Source of the DNA: JAAYAY01 sp964429355
Lineage (GTDB): Bacteria; Planctomycetota; Planctomycetia; Pirellulales; Thermoguttaceae
Direction: 5' to 3'
NCBI GenBank assembly: GCA_964429355.1
Contig: CAYSCH010000464.1
Coordinates: 1-6,824 of the forward strand
DNA: 6,824 bases
Of this stretch, positions 5,691 to 6,824 are shown in pieces (position 1 is the stretch's first letter; every line of letters begins with the position of its first letter). Under the pieces are notes generated by a model. The model saw only the letters and a program-made list of their open reading frames with translations, was not told where the DNA came from and ran no database searches. A program made the translations under genes and the position numbers.

Positions 5691-6824
5691 CTACTTGCCC
5701 GAAATCTCCCAAGCCCACGCCGACTTCGGGGCGAAGGCCAAATTCTTGCCGAGCTCGGCCTGCTCGGCGTCATCAGCCGTAACCCTCTGAACTTTTAATT
5801 CCCCACTCGGCAGCCCGTACTCCGCTCTGTCCAGTTCGAACCGCGAGCTGACCGGTTCCTCGCTCACATTGACGAACACGAGCACCAGGCGGTTCTCGGC
5901 CGGCAATCGCCATGCACCGGTGAGTACCGCGTCGGTCGTCACCGGCCAGACGCCACTCCATTGCCAGTCGGCGGTCACGCAGGGAATCTCGCCCACAAGC
6001 CGTGGTGGACGGGCCATCTCGCCCCTGACGAAATAGTCGATCAAGCGGGCACGCAGATGGACAACCTGGCGGAAGAACGCCATGTTGTCCGGCTCATCAA
6101 CCACCTCGGGGCCGAGCCAGCCGATCTGCTCGCCGTAGACGAGTTGCTGGCCTGCCTTCATCCGCAAGGCAAGGTCCTTTGTCGGGCCGCCGCGATAGGC
6201 CCGTCCAAACATCTGGATCGCGCCGCCGTAGACGGCCGGAAAGGCCGGCACCTGTCCATCGTACTGCCAGTGCCAGGTCAGGTAGCCATCGAACCGGTGC
6301 GTGTAGGGCTCGCCGTTGCATTCGGTGGTGAGCATGCGATCGTCGGGCATTTCGGCGTAGATCTTGCTCAGCAGATCCCAATACCCTTCCGTCCACCAGT
6401 GCCCGCCGCCGAGCGGATGGCCGTGGGAGGCATCGAAGCACAACTGCGGTTTGGCGGCGGCAACCTGGTCGATGTAAACGCCGCGCACGCCGCATTCCTT
6501 GGTCAGCCGCAACACAATTTCCCGAACCTTCCCTTTCCACAGGTCGGTCGCGGGGCACATTGCTGCCAGGCTCACGCGGCTCTCGTCGCTTTCTTTGCTC
6601 CCGTACATCTCTGTGTACGGCTCGCCATTGGCGTCTTTCGTGGCGGCGGGAAGAGCCACGTCGTTGAACTGGAACACGTCCTTGCCGCGGTCCCGCGTGT
6701 CCCAGAGGCGACCGTTGATGTAGGGCATCACGTACACGCCGGCGGCCTGCAACTCGGCCACTCCTTCGGCAAAGCCCGGCTTCGTGGGAAAATAGTGCGG
6801 GTAGTCGTTGTCGAAGGGGATCTC
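5691..6824 (-). CDS. DUF6259 glycosidase-like protein, C-terminal part (5' end outside window)
   Basis: The frame stays open to the window edge. It gives 377 residues starting EIPFDNDYPHYFPTK; the GTG at 6761 is an internal Val codon, so the true start lies outside. The first 250 or so residues read as a TIM-barrel glycoside-hydrolase-like domain of the DUF6259 type: a strand VYVMPYINGRLWD, then AAMCPATDLWKGKVREIV, then GVRGVYIDQV (Asp119), LCFDASHGHPLGGGHWW, and MLTTECNGEPY (Glu168), followed by YLTWHWQYDGQVPAF. Asp119 and Glu168 sit at strand ends where GH-type nucleophile and acid residues usually lie; this is inference, not shown. The remaining 100 residues (VWPVTTDAVLTGAWRLP, RLVLVFVNVSEEPVSSRFEL) look like the C-terminal beta-sandwich common in such enzymes. 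Planctomycetes carry many paralogues and use such enzymes on complex polysaccharides. The substrate and export signal cannot be judged from this fragment. Confidence 0.85.
   Translation of the reverse strand, partial: EIPFDNDYPHYFPTKPGFAEGVAELQAAGVYVMPYINGRLWDTRDRGKDVFQFNDVALPAATKDANGEPYTEMYGSKESDESRVSLAAMCPATDLWKGKVREIVLRLTKECGVRGVYIDQVAAAKPQLCFDASHGHPLGGGHWWTEGYWDLLSKIYAEMPDDRMLTTECNGEPYTHRFDGYLTWHWQYDGQVPAFPAVYGGAIQMFGRAYRGGPTKDLALRMKAGQQLVYGEQIGWLGPEVVDEPDNMAFFRQVVHLRARLIDYFVRGEMARPPRLVGEIPCVTADWQWSGVWPVTTDAVLTGAWRLPAENRLVLVFVNVSEEPVSSRFELDRAEYGLPSGELKVQRVTADDAEQAELGKNLAFAPKSAWAWEISGK

Noticed and set aside
1..6824. Defence system, prophage, insertion sequence, CRISPR array or RNA gene
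   Set aside because: No transposase, integrase, nuclease, toxin or repeat-spacer pattern was found, and no tRNA or rRNA-like stretch; all large frames are explained by ordinary planctomycete families.

Overview
The window looks like a piece of a planctomycete (Planctomycetota) chromosome, probably of the Pirellula type. The evidence is its protein families: a DUF1501 protein followed by an exported PPC-domain protein, a DUF2752 membrane protein, and a DUF6259 glycosidase-like protein are together characteristic of that phylum. The DNA is GC-rich, so long open frames lie opposite the real genes; almost all are shadows. I see no RNA genes, mobile elements, CRISPR arrays or phage genes.

Layout. 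Two genes point right: the 3' end of a DUF1501 gene (to 739) and, 80 bases on, an exported protein of about 733 residues (820-3021). The latter has two IPT-like plus PPC modules, a Pro-rich 7-residue repeat and a short SHOCT-like tail. A 124-base convergent gap with two small inverted repeats follows. The rest reads left. From its promoter-distal end it holds an alpha/beta hydrolase (3146-3973), a small DUF2752 membrane protein (3970-4416) and an exported App1-type phosphatase with a HAD catalytic core (4413-5579). After a 111-base gap comes the 3' part of a DUF6259 glycosidase-like gene (5691 to the window edge).

How they may work together. DUF1501 and PPC proteins are commonly neighbours in planctomycetes, usually with a DUF1549/DUF1553 cytochrome-type gene that would lie upstream of this window. 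Their role is poorly known and probably extracytoplasmic. The three left-pointing genes 5579-3146 are joined by two successive 4-base stop/start overlaps (GTGA, then ATGA), so they are very likely one translationally coupled operon. A phosphatidate-phosphatase-like enzyme, a membrane protein and a serine hydrolase could suggest envelope lipid turnover, but that is inference from neighbourhood only. The DUF6259 gene may feed into the same transcript.

I do not see a clear new defence or mobile system. The points most worth a second look are the SHOCT-like tail on an exported protein, the coupled three-gene operon, the DUF2752 protein with a C-to-Y change in its signature and no clear first membrane helix, and the putative glycosidase catalytic pair in the DUF6259 protein.
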